Shown here in pieces: positions 45,381 to 59,000 of a stretch of DNA of 64,000 bases; the stretch's first letter is position 1; each line of letters opens with the position of its first letter. Both the position numbers and the translations under genes were made by a program. The notes below the pieces were generated by a model. It was not told the origin of the DNA and did not search any database. It saw nothing but the letters and a program-made list of their open reading frames with translations. The stretch lies in contig OZ020267.1 in the NCBI GenBank assembly GCA_963971225.1, positions 29,582,298 through 29,646,297 of the forward strand, read 5' to 3'. Source of the DNA: Melieria omissa (Eukaryota > Arthropoda > Insecta > Diptera > Ulidiidae).

Positions 45381-48300
45381 ATATTTTGAAAAACTTTTAT
45401 TCTATAAGATTTAATTTGTCGTACCTTTTGTATCATGGTTTATCGAATAAATAATAATTATTTATTATTCTCAATTTTTTAAGAAATAATAATGAAGTGA
45501 AGTTGATGTATCAAAATCATTTTAAAATTTAAATAAATTATTTAGAATGAAATGTTATTCGTTTATAAAAGTATCTACACACTTCAATGAATCAGCGAAC
45601 TATTTGCATTGTGTTGGAGTTTTTTTTTCTATAAACCGATATGATTTTCTATATAATTTGGTTATATATAAGTTTTTATATTATTTTTTGTATTTGATGG
45701 AAATTTCGAAAGAAGATCGGCACAATTTACAACTTGTGTCTCATCTCATGCAACACACTCCGACGTACTTCGCCGATATGGAAGGCCATGAAACATTCAT
45801 TGATCATCGAGTCAGTTCTGATATATTTGGAATATTTTCGATGCAAACTCAACTTTTCACAAATAAGTCTCAACTTTCGCTGTGATACGCATCGAACCAC
45901 TCAAGTTTCACACCAATTATGCCGATACACTTCATAAATTCCGGCTATTTGCACACGTATGCACATCTATCAACTATACTCGTTACTTGAAATGGCTTCG
46001 CCGAAGCTCTCTTCTTCTCCCCCATTGACACCTGCAGCACACGCAAATATGAAACGCATTCAGCAAAATTAATTGTGCTGCCATTTTCTGATTGAATTGC
46101 TCGCATATTTTTGCCACCACATTGCCTGGTCTGGCCTTCATGCCACATGCAGCATGGCAATCATCATCGCACCCCGTGGCACGTTCCAGGTTCTCATGAA
46201 TTTTATGTTGCACACATATGCGCGCCGCTGTTAATAGAATTTTTTAGTTGCGCACTCAAACGCTGCCGGCTGTCGTTGTTGCAAATTGTGCTGTGTGCAG
46301 TTTCAAATTGGGTTTACATCTGGTGATTGTGTTATGATTGCACCGCAACATAAAGAAAAAACAAAAACCAAATTGCCTAACCGGGAATGGCATAAACGCA
46401 GAAATGTGTATTTCGCGTATTTGCATAAGGTGGCAACACTCGAATTGGCTACACAAATTATTGTGTTGCTTGAAGGAAGCAATGTGTGCGAAAAATGCAT
46501 TTCATAGGACTTTAGGACTTTAGGCAAAACATGGTTAGCGGATAGGAGAATAGCTGAGCGGAAAGAGGGTTTTAAAGGTTAGAAATTGTGTTAATTGAAA
46601 ACTGATTAATTGATTTGATGCTATGTGAATGTTTTCTACAAATCCCATGCCTCTTTTTCAAAGTTGAAACTACGTCACTGGCACTGGTTTAAAGTATACA
46701 AGGTTTCATATTGAAGTACTTTGTTGTGTTCTTTGTAAACCAGGCACTCGTAATTTTACACTAGTTTTACACATTGTGGCAACTCTGTATATCAAAAAGC
46801 CATCAATCACTTTCATTAAAAGTATTCAATGTTAGTTTGTGCCACAATAATTGCTAAATGGATCACTTTACCACCACTCAACGCATTGTAATTATTCAAT
46901 TGTGCCACAGAAACAAAAACACACTGAATGAAATGTACACTGAAATATTTGGGCTGCTTCAGTTTCTGTCTCTTAGTGAGTTAACAAAGCGAATCTTTGT
47001 AAACAAATCCAAAGCAGGTATTAGTGTTGGGTGAAATTAATACTTAAAGTACTATGGACCCGATTTGCAAAATTGTTTACTTTTGAAAGTTTTAGTATTT
47101 TTAATCAGCTAAGCACTCGATTTTCAAAATTGTTCACATTTGAAGGTTTTGGTACTTTTAAGAACTGAGATTATTTTTGAGTATTCAAAAACTATGCTTC
47201 AGTTCAGTTCTGGGAGTTTTTAGTAGGTTCACAGAAAAGATTCATTCATAAAATATTGACAAACATTGGTGCAGTATTTGATTCTGAAAAGTATTGGTAC
47301 TTTGAATTATGATGTAGCTGCAAGATGAATGAAGGTTTAGATTGCCACATACCGGTGTTGTGAGTAAAATTTAGTGAGTGAGTTTGAATAGTTGGAACAT
47401 AAATTTTTATGCTGATTTTGAATGACATGTTAGAAGTTTTTTTAGGTATTATTTACTACTAAATAAACAACTCGGTGAACGTTGTACCACTTAAAATTTA
47501 TTTGATTGTTACTCAAAACGACATTGTTTTCACAGTCATTCAAATCTGTCGAATTTACGATCAGTGATCACGATCACGAATTGTCGAATTTATTTAACTG
47601 TAAGTTGTAAGTCAATTTACCTGATTTAAATGTTCAAGTTGAATGGACTTGTCCAATGTGCACAATTTCTCTTGTCGAACGCCCATTCTATTCATCCAGT
47701 TGAATTGTGCAGCTAAATGGTATGTTCGGATAAAGTTTTATTAATGTGTGACTTACGGTTCTAAAGTTGTGAGCAAAATTCTGGTCGTAAAAAGTGTCAC
47801 GCCCCTTGTTCAGCGTTCATCAAAGTCAAATTTGTTGATGTTTTTAAACCATCTTTGATTCAAGGCGAACAAAACTCTGAACAAAAAATTATTCAAATCG
47901 GTCAAATCGGAGGAGTAATTTTCTAGTTTTTATTTTTCTTCTTATTCACTCTGCTTCAGAGGTCCTCAGAAAGGCAAATTTCTAATGGCGGCTATGTTAG
48001 TCAATGGTGTGGTTGCCTTCTATGGGCTCTTAGGAAGAGACCTCTATATGGTTACAGGTTTTTATTGTCTAAATAATATAAACGCTCTCTGAGTATCTAA
48101 CTATCCATCCAGTAGACAGGCAGAAGCAGTTGATATTAGAAGATTTGTGTCGTCGATGAGCGCTACGTAATTTGCCGTCTGAAACTGTGTTGTTGTTGCG
48201 CTACCGGATATAGGGATTTACCGCGTGTTGCTCATTACATTTGATTGCAGTGTGAAGGATAGAAATTAAACCTGTCACAAGTTAATTGATTAATCTGGGT

Positions 48301-49559
48301 AATTGATTAATTTGTTAATGGGATAGAAAATAATTGCAAAGAATACAAAATTTAGAAAAGTGCGAAATCAATCCTAAAGTGGAAGTCGAATCTACCACTT
48401 TTGGGAAGGGAGTCCAGAGCACTGACGCCGGCTTGTTGAGGCGGCGAATAATCGCTGCAAAATATTACGTTTTGTACTGATTAAATCGGAATTTGATTTA
48501 TGGCCTTATACACCAAATTTCGAATCTTTCCATTTGAAGAGACTAGAGCTTTTATCACTGGGGACACGGGACACATCTGTGCATCATTGTCGGCGAGTAT
48601 ATTTCTGCCATTATTGTTGATGTGGCCAAAGAAGCAACATTTGCGAACCGCTGAGTTCGATTTTTTCTAGTTTTTGATCATGGTGAATTTTTGATCTGAT
48701 CTTGCATCTGTAACATCATTCTTGGATTTTGTAAACATATATTTTATTTCGTACCCCAATACGTGTTAAATAAACCTTAAATAAACTTTTCCATTTCTGC
48801 AAAGTAAATTGTGAAAATAAAGCCCTTTTTTCGGCTTGTTTGGAGTGATGTGACCACTTACAAATAAAACGAAAGACAGAACTGAATGTTGTTAGAACAC
48901 CCAATAGTTCATCTTTGTTGTACTAGATTGTATGTTTTTTTCCTGGTTTTAAGTATCCGATGCACTAAGCTAAGGTGAAGAAAGTAAAATTTTCATATGA
49001 TTACGTATAAGCAAAAAGTATAGAAGAAGTAGAAGTGAAAGTATAGTAGAAGTATAGTATAAGTATTCTTTGGTAGAAGTCATTGCATGCTTTATGTGAT
49101 TGTCATGACTAGGATTGGGTTTGGCGTTCTTATGGTTAGTCTCTTGGTTTTTTTTTTTAACAAATGTAGCCGACAGTAGATTAAGGACAGTAGCTACATA
49201 TGTTGCAATAAGAATTCTCATCTGACCTGTAGTACACATAGGATTCATTTTTGATTCAGCAGATGCTATGGAACACCTTAAAAGTAGCTATTTCGTACCC
49301 ATTGTACTGAATCCCATTTCCTTCAGAAATTTGACAGTAATAGCGTTTTAGGTGAATTAGGATCATAATTTTAGAAATGATTTGTAAAATATGTTTTATA
49401 AGTACAAAGTTTTATTAGTTAAAAAAAAGCTCAGATTGACATATCTTTTGTAATTGCGTCATGTACGAGCTACCAAAATAATGGAAATTTATGTATATCA
49501 CAGCGCTTTAAGCTTTCTCTCAAATCTACGAACTGGATGGCTAAGCAGTTAATTATTTA
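45381..49559. other. AT-rich spacer with small repeats, no gene recognised
   Basis: 45540-45900 has a plus-strand frame of 112 codons (tyrosine/phenylalanine-rich, motif-free). 45950-46500 is a mixed-composition patch with overlapping frames on both strands. A ~64-bp unit (cgattttcaaaattgtt and ttttggtacttttaa variants) is duplicated at about 47049-47160. Nothing supports a gene call. Confidence 0.4.
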
Positions 49560-49689
49560 TCTTATATGGATGTCAGGTAACCGAGAACTGCAGGACAGAC
49601 TAACTGCCCGATAGACAACGCTGACCTCAGAATTCAATCAATGGCAATCTGATGTCATCACTTTTGTTATTCTGCTGGGAAACTCGTTC

Positions 49690-49905
49690 AACACTGGAAC
49701 TCATGCATTCCACATTGACACATTTATGTTCCAGCCCACTACGCGTTACATAGAAAAGTTATTTTTGGCCCGTAATGTGAGATTTTCGAATGTTCTTAGT
49801 GCAGAGACTTTCCTCAGCTCAAGACAAGAGTCCATCACTTCTTTACTCGCTCACTCGCCTCTAAATCTAGAGCACCCTGAACCTTTAGATCGTTCCAGGA
49901 CCAAC
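49690..49905 (+). pseudogene. Non-LTR ORF2 C-terminus, second copy of the 15-kb family
   Basis: The plus strand reads NTGTHAFHIDT, FMFQPTTRYIEKLFLARNVR and later a segment aligned with the FKARVHNHF end of the element at 15164-15790. Nucleotides after the coding end (caagagtccatcac..., cctgaacctttagatc) also match that element's 3' part. Substitutions and indels show that it is older than the 15-kb copy. A short upstream piece at 49570-49620 may be an RNase H relic of another element. No tail is visible. Confidence 0.75.
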
Positions 49906-50584
49906 ACAATGCTGTGCGAGTTTTGGAGATATTCCCTGTGCGTTGGTTCGTTTAGTAAAAAAACGAATTTGTAATAAAGGAAGTGTTGATCAGAGTCGCC
50001 AATGAAGCCTGGGCGGCCATCCAGATATACAAAACTAACTAATCTGTTCAAATCGATATTTTATTCTCACAGAAAGTCTGCTAAGCCGCAATAAGGTAGC
50101 GCTCAGAGTTGTTGTTGGGTTATTACTGGTTATTGGCTCTTAAGGCTTGATTACACGTAACGAGTAGAGTGAGAAGACAGCAACTCGAACGAGTACTCGT
50201 TTCGTCTAAACGGTAAGGCGAGTTCTTGATTGAGTCAGTGACCGATGAAAGTGGCGAGAGAGCCACTAGAATCACATTTTGTGTGCTAGGCCGAGCGACC
50301 ACTACTTTACCGTTATATTTTTCTCTTTTCGCAGCGATTCGCGGAATCGCTCGTGACATGCGGTATGCGTCACACACCACTTTTCGCTCGGTTGAGTTTA
50401 ATTGCGCGAGTTGCTTAGTTCATTTTGTGCATTGTAAAACCGAACTGTCTCGCCGCGTGTCGAAATACGTTTGAACAACTCGTCGCTTGTGCTCGCTATC
50501 CCAATTCTTTCGGCCTAGTACCATTTTGATGTCTCGTCACTCGACTCCTTACGTGTAATCAATCCTTTATACCAACAGATTAGG
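49906..50584. other. Unassigned spacer
   Basis: Open frames on both strands at 50123-50474 overlap the same GC-richer stretch and have no known motif. No gene is called. Confidence 0.4.
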
Positions 50585-50830
50585 GCTTAGCTACTTCATC
50601 AAAAGTTGCAGAGATATTGAGGAAGCAGAATCTATCCTCCATCTTTTCTACATCTGTGCCGCTATATGCAAAAAACCAGAAAACTCTTAGGGTCTGGTAA
50701 ATCATGCTGACATATCCGAAATAGACACCAAGTGTATTAAACGATTTAAAACTTGTTCAGGCAGATTTGGGAGCTAATAGAAGGGGCAGTTAGAAGAGAA
50801 AAGCAATGCTATGGTTTCACAATGAGCATA
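50585..50830 (+). pseudogene. RNase-H-type LINE C-terminus, strongly decayed
   Basis: A plus-strand frame gives SCRDIEEAESILHLFYICAA followed by I-KR...FKT, which lines up with CRSCHNVEEEESISHLLCHC in the 20.7-kb copy. The expected cysteines are partly lost. Near 50814 ggtttcacaatgagc resembles the GGTATCACAATGGGTC tail motif, so the 3' end of the same LINE family is present. Confidence 0.6.
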
Positions 50831-53514
50831 ATTTGTAACAACGTAAGTGTGATGTCTTTTTAACCAAGCAAAATATATCTGTTCTACATATAATTGAAAT
50901 CAATAAAAATTAGCTGCACATTTTTAAATACATTTAAAAAATGAAAGTTCTACCAGCTCAGCCCTCTTTACAATCCTCACGTAAGTGTGTTGCTCTCCAA
51001 TGTTCATGTCATCATTAAGTAATAGAAAAATGCTATAAAAATTCAAACACCAACTGTTCCGCCTTGCACGCGCTTCTGTAGATTTGTTGCTTTATTCTTG
51101 CCAACACTGCGACGTGCCATTGACCGGCTTCGTCCGGAAGGCTGCCAAGATATCCGCACTGATAATGTCAAAATGTCAGCGTGGACGCCGGTTCGCAAAC
51201 GTCAAAAGTTGCACCACACAAAAGCGCCCACCGCTGACCGCTTCCGCGTTGCTGTGAAATTCACCCAATTCCTTTGTCACGCGCTGTCACGAAACCGTGA
51301 ATGAATTGTAACGCATAGATGCCTGCAGCCATTTGTTGTTGTTGTTGCTATAGCTGTGGTTGTTGTTGCTGCTGTTGCTCGCTTGTATCGCAATTATTGT
51401 GCAGAAACGTGTCCTGGTCGGGAACAGAGCAAGAAGCAACAACAACAGCCGTCGCTGCTGCTCTCGGCCAGCTCGGCAGTTACACATTGACGCTCTCGTG
51501 TTTCGTTGTATCGTTAATGGTAGCAGCGTGTTTACATTTTCACATTTTCGCATTTCGTGCGGCCGTTGCACAAGTCAAGTGCGACTGTAGGAGCAGCCGC
51601 CCAGCTCGTTGTTGCAATCGTTGGCGGCAGCCTACAAGCTATGCTTGTGGTTGCTGTTGTTGTTTTTGGCATTGTTTGCTGCCACTGTATGGGTGTTGTT
51701 TATGAATAAACAGGAAGTAAACAGCGTGCAGTGCCGCATTTTTGGCGCTCTCGGACACTTGGGGCGCTACTAAAAGTTTTTATTGAAATACTAAGATTTT
51801 TCTAAATTAAAATTTCTTATTTTAAGACAAAATGACGCCATTTTATTCTTGTGCTCGAGTAGTCAATGCACATAATAGATATGCTTTGGCTGGGGTTATG
51901 TGCCAATTGTACAGTTATTTCACGGGCCAAGCGCCGCCCTTTTGTGTATATAGAGCGCAGTCTGTCGCCATGTGCCCGAGACTCCGCCTCTGTTCTCTGG
52001 CTGTAAACACGGACGGACGACCGGCAGCTGTGCAGCCAGCTGGCCTTCTGTCCGATTGCCTTCGAACAAGCAGAGCGCAGCATAAACGTTTCATTTTGCA
52101 GAACTTTGCTGCGCTCTCTCTCGGCATAGTTTGCAGAGAAATTTTCAGTAATTTACACGAATGACGAATGCACGCTACAGTGCAGTCAGATGCACTCCGA
52201 TTACTTGGTTGCAATGGAAGTTAAAAAAAATTTAAATTTTAAAATAATATTTTATATTTTTAAGAAATATTTTCCATAATATTTTGCAGTATTTTAGATC
52301 ATACAAAATATTTTTATATAAAATATATTTAAATATGGAATGAGAAAAATATTTGTGAAAAATAAAAAAAAATTTTAATTTTAAAATATTATTTTATATT
52401 TTTAAGAAATATTTGACTTACAATTATTCAAATATTTCATATCATGCAAAATATTTTTAAATAAAATATATTTAACTATTAAATGTCATCACTTCAAGCT
52501 GCCACTTTCCGAAGAAAAAAATTCTATGCAACTTTAATTTATAAAATAACTCCAACTTTCACAAGAAATTAAAATCGATTAAAATTGTATGCCAATGTAG
52601 AACGTTAAGATTCAACAAATCTTTCTCAAGTTCTTTAATTTGAAAGCTCTTTTCTTTAAGTCCATCATAAGTTCACATAAGTAAAGCATGGCGTGTATCA
52701 CAATACCGTCTTCTTGAATGTTGTTAAACTCGAACTTACACACTTACTTACAACTTTTAAAAATAACAAAAACCCAGAAGTGAGACTATCAGGCTCATAA
52801 AACACTCAATTCACTTTACTTTTCCAAAAACTTTAAAGCTCAACTTGTTTCCTAATAGGTTTGTCTACCTAAGTCTTTATTTTCAAATGAATTTAAAGCA
52901 CAAAATTGTGAATTGTAATGAATAAAACATTGATCATGTTATTCTCATCTCTTACAACAACTTTACTGTTGACTCACTGTAGGGTAGCAAACCAGCAACG
53001 AAGCCCACCTATAAGGACTTGTGTGGTTATTAAGGCAGCATTTACAGATTTTTGTGGTTTTGAGAGCAATTTGATGCACTTTGTATTTTTAGAAGACCTC
53101 AAGTTTGGAAAGGTTGAGAAAAGTGTCTCTTATTTAGGTAGAACTTGGGGCAACCAAGTTGAAGACTACTTAGGAAATAAGGGTCCATTGTCACACCACA
53201 GTCAATTAAATTTAAATCCGTTTAGTTACTCCGCAAAGTTCACTAGACTCTCACAGGACAATCGGCTGGATTTCTCAGATTATTGAAAAAGAATTTGGTC
53301 GGATGAGCTTTAATGCTTTTTGCCTTATTTATCTCTCACGTCCATTCAGTTTCAATAGAAGTCATTAAAAAGTGAACCCAACCTTCTTCACGATCAGAAT
53401 ACCAGTCATGGTTCTCATCTGGTTCCTTCTTAGTGAGAGAAGTTCTGGAGGATGACGAAGTTAGTTGGACAAATTTCCAACTTTCCTCATAGTAAATTCT
53501 ACGTTGTCTTCAGC
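50831..53514. other. Spacer with GC-rich patch 51.05-52.2 kb and an AT-rich duplication
   Basis: 51050-51720 and 51830-52200 are GC-richer with overlapping frames on both strands (51098-51304 plus, 51915-52214 minus, and others) and no recognised motif. A tatatagagcg element near 51946 could be a core promoter but is unsupported. 52222-52375 is tandemly duplicated at about 52366-52490 (AT-rich, ttttatatttttaagaaata). A 122-codon frame at 52918-53286 has no family resemblance that I can see. Confidence 0.35.
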
Positions 53515-54005
53515 TTCTATTTCCATTTCTACTACTTCCACTACTTCTACTACTTCTACTACTTCTACTACTTTTACTACTTTTACTACTTCTACTACTT
53601 CTACTACTTCTACTACTTCTACTACTTCTACTACTTCTACTACTTCTACTACTTCTACTCCTTCTACTACTTCTACTACTTCTACTACTTCTACTACTTC
53701 TACTACTTCTACTACTTCCACTACTTCTACTACTTCTACTACTTCTACTACTTCTACTAATTCTACTACTTTTACTACTTCTACTACTTTTACTACTTTT
53801 ACTACTTCTACTACTTTTACTACTTTTACTACTTTTACTACTTCTACTACTTCTACTACTTCTACTACTTCTACTACTTTTACTACTTCTACTACTTCTA
53901 CTACTTCTACTACTTTTACTACTTTTACTACTTTAACTACTTTTACTACTTTTACTACTTTTACTACTTCTACTACTTCTACTACTTCTACTACTTCTAC
54001 TACTT

Positions 54006-54042
<37 letters not shown>

Positions 54043-54065
54043 TACTTCTACTACTTCTACTACTT

Positions 54066-54104
<39 letters not shown>

Positions 54105-54113
54105 TTACTACTG

Positions 54114-54180
<67 letters not shown>

Positions 54181-54205
54181 TTCTACTTCTACTTTTACTT
54201 CTAAT
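53515..54205. repeat. Long TAC/TTC compound microsatellite
   Basis: About 690 bp is made only of tac, ttc and ttt triplets, mostly the 9-mer tactacttc, changing to pure (TAC)n at about 54008-54035 and 54067-54175. Because the period is three, all frames stay open: Ser/Thr on one strand and Val/Glu-Val on the other (frames of 265 and 254 codons). These are not genes. Confidence 0.97.
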
Positions 54206-56469
54206 TTGTATCTGTATCTTCGCATTCATATAGCAATATTTTTCAGACACGCCCAAGTCTGAACTATACAACTTGAAGAACTGAATACTCAATTCTCTGG
54301 AAAGAATTGTAGTTGAATTATACACAACATTACATTTCACACGTAACAAATATTCCTATTCCAATGCAGAAACAAAGAGCCTGACTTGAATTGAAATTGT
54401 GGAACAATTTTGTATATAAATACTCAGTGTTTGTTCAAAATTATTTGCTATATTTTCCATTTAACATAAACAAATTCTGAAATAAAAACCTTCTACCAAC
54501 GCTCTGAAACACAACCACAAATAGCTGTAAATCACCGCTTGTGCTGTTGTCAATCCCGAGGTACTTGAAAACTCTCCGTGTCAGCGAGCAGCTCTCGATT
54601 GGCAGCGCCGTAATGTTACTGTACGAACTGCACCAACAAATCACTGCTTACACAGGTTCGTATTCTTTACACTCTCTCAGCGACCATAAGTCGCCACTAG
54701 CGCACATTGTTCGTCGACAATATTCAACGTCTTACTTCCTAACATTGCCTTTGGTTGGCATTTGAAGGCACTTCAAATCTGGCAGCAGCCACGCAAAACC
54801 CCGTTCAGTAGGTGGGCAACGTTTGTGCGGCCGGTAAACGCGAGCTCACTTTGTTGCGAATTGGCGCTCTCACTTGCAACTCTCTGCGTGGCGGGTGCGT
54901 TGTAAAGTAAGATGTGGAAATTAGCATATCAGCTGCGCTGTCCCCATTGCATTGCAATAGCACGCATTGGCAACAACAAAATCACCAACAACAACAACAA
55001 CAACAATTACAACAATAGCAGCATTACAGTGGTTGTCGGCGTGGCCATAAGCAGTCCATATTTGCTATTATTCAATGCTAGTTTCATGTGTTGCGGTGGT
55101 TGTTGAAGTTGCGTATACGTCACGTTGGCCAGCACTCAACGTCTCAAGCGCCGGCTACCACTTTGTGTCTGTTGCCTGTGTGCGGCACGTAGTCGCTCCG
55201 CAAAAGAGGCGGCGTTTGGCTGTGCAGTTGGTTTTGCTTATTTTTCATAATTCTAGATTTTGCTTTTACCTCCTTTTGGCTGGCATTTTGCTACTCTTTG
55301 ACAGCCGCAACGGCACAGGTCCATTGTGTATTGTGTGCGTCTGTGTGTGTGTGCTGCTGCTGTGGCACGAATGAATTTTTGCCGCACGCTAATGTCAACC
55401 ATCAGAGCAGCATTGTGCTCGCTCATTGTGGCGCGTCGCGTGTGGGCTCGGCTTGTGGCTGTGGCCGGGCGCGGGCTGCAACAGAGGCTGGGGCCACTGG
55501 GTGCCCGGTATTTGCGCTGGTTGCATTGGTGTGTGGCTGTTTGTATAACTGTGCATGTCTGCGTGTATGTGAGAATGCGTGTCTGTATGTGTGGCTGCTG
55601 CTGCTGCTGCTGCAATGCTTGCGCCTGTGTGTCCGCTAAGCCCAGCAACTACCCAGCAACACTTCAGTGTTAATTCGGCGACACGAGGCGTTGTGCTCAG
55701 GTTCTTGCGTATTTTTCCTTCGATTTGAGTGATTTTTTCGCGGTATTTAGTGCGTTCTATTGCAGCCAAGGCATTCGGTGCGACTCTGCAGCATTAACGC
55801 GTCGTCACGTGACCCAACTGGCTGACGCTGGCCACATTCAGCCGCACGTATGTTAAGCAGTTGTGTTGTGTTGTGTTGTTTTTGTTTGTGCGAAAAACTC
55901 GATACAAAAATCGCGTGAATGTTGTTGTTGTTGCTTTGTGAGAGTGTGAGTCATCGTGTTTCGTGCCGAGTGTTTCGTGTTTTAGCCCACTTTGGGCCAC
56001 CTGCTCTGTCAGCTGGTCATGTGCGTTTGTTTACCGTTGAGCTGGTGCAAGTTGCAGTCGTTGCAAGAAATAACGATACAATTTGTTGTGTTGCCGTGGA
56101 CTCTCTGCGCGGCACTGCGCATGAGTGACATGTTGTTGTGAAGAATTCAGTGTTCTTTTGGCAGCACAGAAGGAGCTGAGAAATGTGATGAACTGTGGGC
56201 CTGTGGCATAATTTCATTCAGTGTCTGAAGAGGAACATAGAAATTCTAAATAAGCTGACAATATTTGATTCGTCTCACATTGAGGTTATCAAAGAGATTT
56301 CTGAAGAATTTTATGGTCTTGGTTTCGTCGTAATTAAGCAGTGTTGATATGTTGCTGAAATATTTGAGAAAAATTCGGGGACTTGTGAAAAGTCGTTGAA
56401 CCAAATTGTGTGACAAATTTCTTAATTCCAATGGCTACAAATAGTTAAAAAACAAAAATGTACAAAGAA
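54206..56469. other. Spacer with GC-rich, frame-rich patch (54.8-56.1 kb), no gene assigned
   Basis: 54780-56130 has a GC-richer composition with TTG/CAA and (TG)n/(GCT)n tracts (54975-55010, 55340-55355, 55589-55612). Frames up to 131 codons exist on both strands over the same bases (for example 55253-55648 minus, 55298-55639 plus), all low-complexity. It may be a 5' region or large intron portion of a host gene, but nothing visible decides this. Confidence 0.35.
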
Positions 56470-56850
56470 CAATTTCCACGGGCAGAAGATTTGAGATTCA
56501 TTAAGTGGTTGTTCTGGTTTAGTGATGATTTGCTAATAGAAAATTGACTAAAGAAATCTGAATGTCTTTTAAATTTATGGATCATCAGTATGACGAAGAA
56601 GATTGCAGATTTGGGATTCATTCAGTTGCAACTCTTGTTTATTGTTGATTCAGTTGTTAAATTATTGACTGATGTCTAGTCTAAAGAAATCTTAATGTCT
56701 TCCAAATTTTTGTACCATCAGCACAATGAAGAACAACAAAAATCTGATTGCATCGATTGAAGATCTGTGACTCATTAACTTGCAGCTCTTGTTTATTGTT
56801 GATTTGTTTGTAGAAAATTAGCAAAGAAATCTTAATCTGTGATCCGAATT
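56470..56850. repeat. Diverged tandem repeat, ~120-160-bp unit, three copies
   Basis: gatttgagattcatt, gatttgggattcattcagtt and gatctgtgactcattaactt start three units at about 56488, 56607 and 56762. Each is followed by tgtttattgttgatt and aagaaatcttaatgtct variants. The copies are diverged and non-coding. Confidence 0.75.
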
Positions 56851-58340
56851 TGTAGACCGCAGCAGAACAAAAAACTTAACAATTGAACTGTAAAATAAAA
56901 TGTAGCAGTTAAGAGAAAGTTATGCACACAATTTTGAACCAAAGATCATTAAACCGTAGGAAAGTACGCCCAGCGACTGTGTCTTCCGTTCGATGAGCAT
57001 TGTCGTAGCTGAAGAAGCGAACGTTTTGCATCTAATGTGGCCTTGTTCTGTCTTGACCCGCATGTGACTTCGTAAATTGGGGTTCCTTCTTCTGTTTGAT
57101 TTGGCCCATGTGTCAAATTAAATGGTTTCATTGAGTCTCAATGGTTTTAATCTTCTTCCTAGAGAAAAAGTGTGCTTTGAAGTTCTTTTCCTGTGACCTA
57201 GGAACAACACAACGGACCAAGTCATCTCTAAAAGCTTCCAACCTACTCTAACCAAATCTGCCTTCGACCAGTTAACCAGTGATATCAGTTTTTTAACCTT
57301 AATTAACAGCCGAACAGAATCACAGCGATTTATTCTAAACGAGAGAGTAGCAATTGCGGCGGATTGAAGATGCAGAATTAGGAATTAGTGAGGAAAAATC
57401 TCTGACTACTCCTCATTACTAAGAGATGAGGAATTAAAAGGACTTTTGGATTGGTGGATTGGTGGATTTTGCATCTAGTTTGAATCAGTATTTTTTGTGT
57501 TCTTTGTACACTCCTCTCTGGAACAAAGAGACTCCAAGAGACACTGCCTTGTGGTGGTTATGTTAATCGGTTGTGTTGTTCCACCAGGGTAGGGGATTGG
57601 CCTGTCGCAGGTAGTCCTAAGTGATGGGACCTAACGCCGCTTAGCCGCCGTACCGTCATCTGTTGTGTGAGAAGGTTACAGCAGAATGGTTGGGGACCTC
57701 GCTAGATCAATTTTGTGCGCTGTTTCCCGCAATGTTCCGCTTCCCCTTGCAGACGCGGCTAATGCAACAGATCAGTATATCGAACAACTATTATAGGTCG
57801 GAATATTCTTGCATTTTCTTTTTCACCACAGTTTTTGTTAGTCGAAACTGATAAAAATGTTGGAATTTTTCTTATAACGCAAATGGTGCAAAAGGACTGT
57901 TACAACAATTAAAAATCAATCTCTTTTCAGGTGGACTTATTTTTCTTTACCTGACTCAGTTTGAATTTTGGTATTTTATGTCCTTTATTACCCTTGAGAG
58001 ATCTTTATTAAATTAACCCATTACAGTCAGATGGGTTTTTAATTACTAATAAAATTGTTTTATGTCAGGAATCATTTCTCAAATATGCCAAAAGTTATAA
58101 GACCTGGATTTTGAAAATCAAATTTCATAACTTAGACAAACTTTCTGGTATATAAAAAAAAAGAACTGTAAGGTATCATCTACTTATTTGCCATGCTGGG
58201 TTAGTTATGGGTAGTTATGGGTTAGTTAGTTAGTTATAGGTTAGTTTTCGATGGGTTTTTACTTTGGTGTTTAAGTTATCAACGAATTTGCATAAAAAAG
58301 AATAATTCGCAAAGCTTAATGTCTTAATGATTGACTGGAA
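56851..58340. other. AT-rich spacer, nothing recognised
   Basis: 57540-57720 is GC-richer with a 62-codon motif-free frame. 58199-58247 contains repeated gttagttatggg-type units. No gene is seen. Confidence 0.45.
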
Positions 58341-58845
58341 TAATTTAGTCCCCGGAATTTATTCACAAAATAAAACTGATGTTGTGCCCTTCGAAGTAAT
58401 CTCCATTGAATGTAAAACACTTACAACATCTTTTGATTCAGTTCTCAACATATTTGTTATACTCGATTTAAGATTAGAGTAGACTTCAATGTTTTATGGT
58501 CTTTTCTCGGCTGCCAAATTGTGTTTGTAAACACTTTTTTAAGTCTTTGATACAGGAAACAAATTAAATTTAGTGGCTTCGATGTGGTATTTGCTACGTT
58601 TTTGGTGAGAAATTTGCGAATAATTGCTCTGGCCGGCGGTGCTCGTCATTGTTGCAAATTTGATTTCATGCAAAAGTCAAAACATAGATGTACTCAATAC
58701 GGCGCCGATTTTTCAAATGTCAAGCAAGGATCTTGAACTTTACAGAGAGTGTTGCTGATAGATGTGGCAATCCAAAAAAGAAGATAAATTCAAATGGGGT
58801 GACTGAGAGCATTACACGCTGCTGATTCCGGGAACTGTTTGAAAA
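58341..58845 (-). mobile_element. Mariner relic, about 500 bp
   Basis: taatttagtccccggaat at 58341-58358 and its approximate inverse, attccgggaactgtttg, at 58825-58841 look like decayed mariner terminal repeats. Just inside the left end the plus strand reads cccttcgaagtaatctccat, gaatgtaaaacacttacaac and cttttgattcagttctc. On the minus strand this is the pattern of a mariner transposase C-terminus (a W..K.I...GDYFEG-like end). Interior and frame are badly decayed. Confidence 0.5.
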
Positions 58846-59000
58846 TGTTTGGATTTATTTCGTATACACTTTTTTTACTCCCTTTAGTAACTAATTTCTG
58901 AACTGATTTGAAAAATGTTTGTTAGTAAAGAAGTCGACGTAAAGACGTTTATTTGTCAAACGTATTTTTATTACTATTTTGAGGCCATAAGGCATTCCGA
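58846..59000. other. Short spacer / LINE 3' untranslated part
   Basis: 58975-59000 may belong to the 3' UTR of the following minus-strand LINE (gaggccataaggcat). The rest is unassigned. Confidence 0.4.

Noticed and set aside
52918..53286. 122-codon plus-strand frame
   Set aside because: It has an ATG and moderate length but no motif, no supporting splice or promoter context and AT-rich composition. A host gene cannot be supported.
53461..54262. Open frames of 254 and 265 codons on opposite strands
   Set aside because: They are entirely products of a period-3 TAC/TTC microsatellite; every frame is open and the peptides are homopolymer-like.
55253..55769. Frames of 113-131 codons on both strands
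   Set aside because: Low-complexity (Cys/Val/Leu on one strand, His/Thr/Gln on the other) from (TG)n and (GCT)n repeats.
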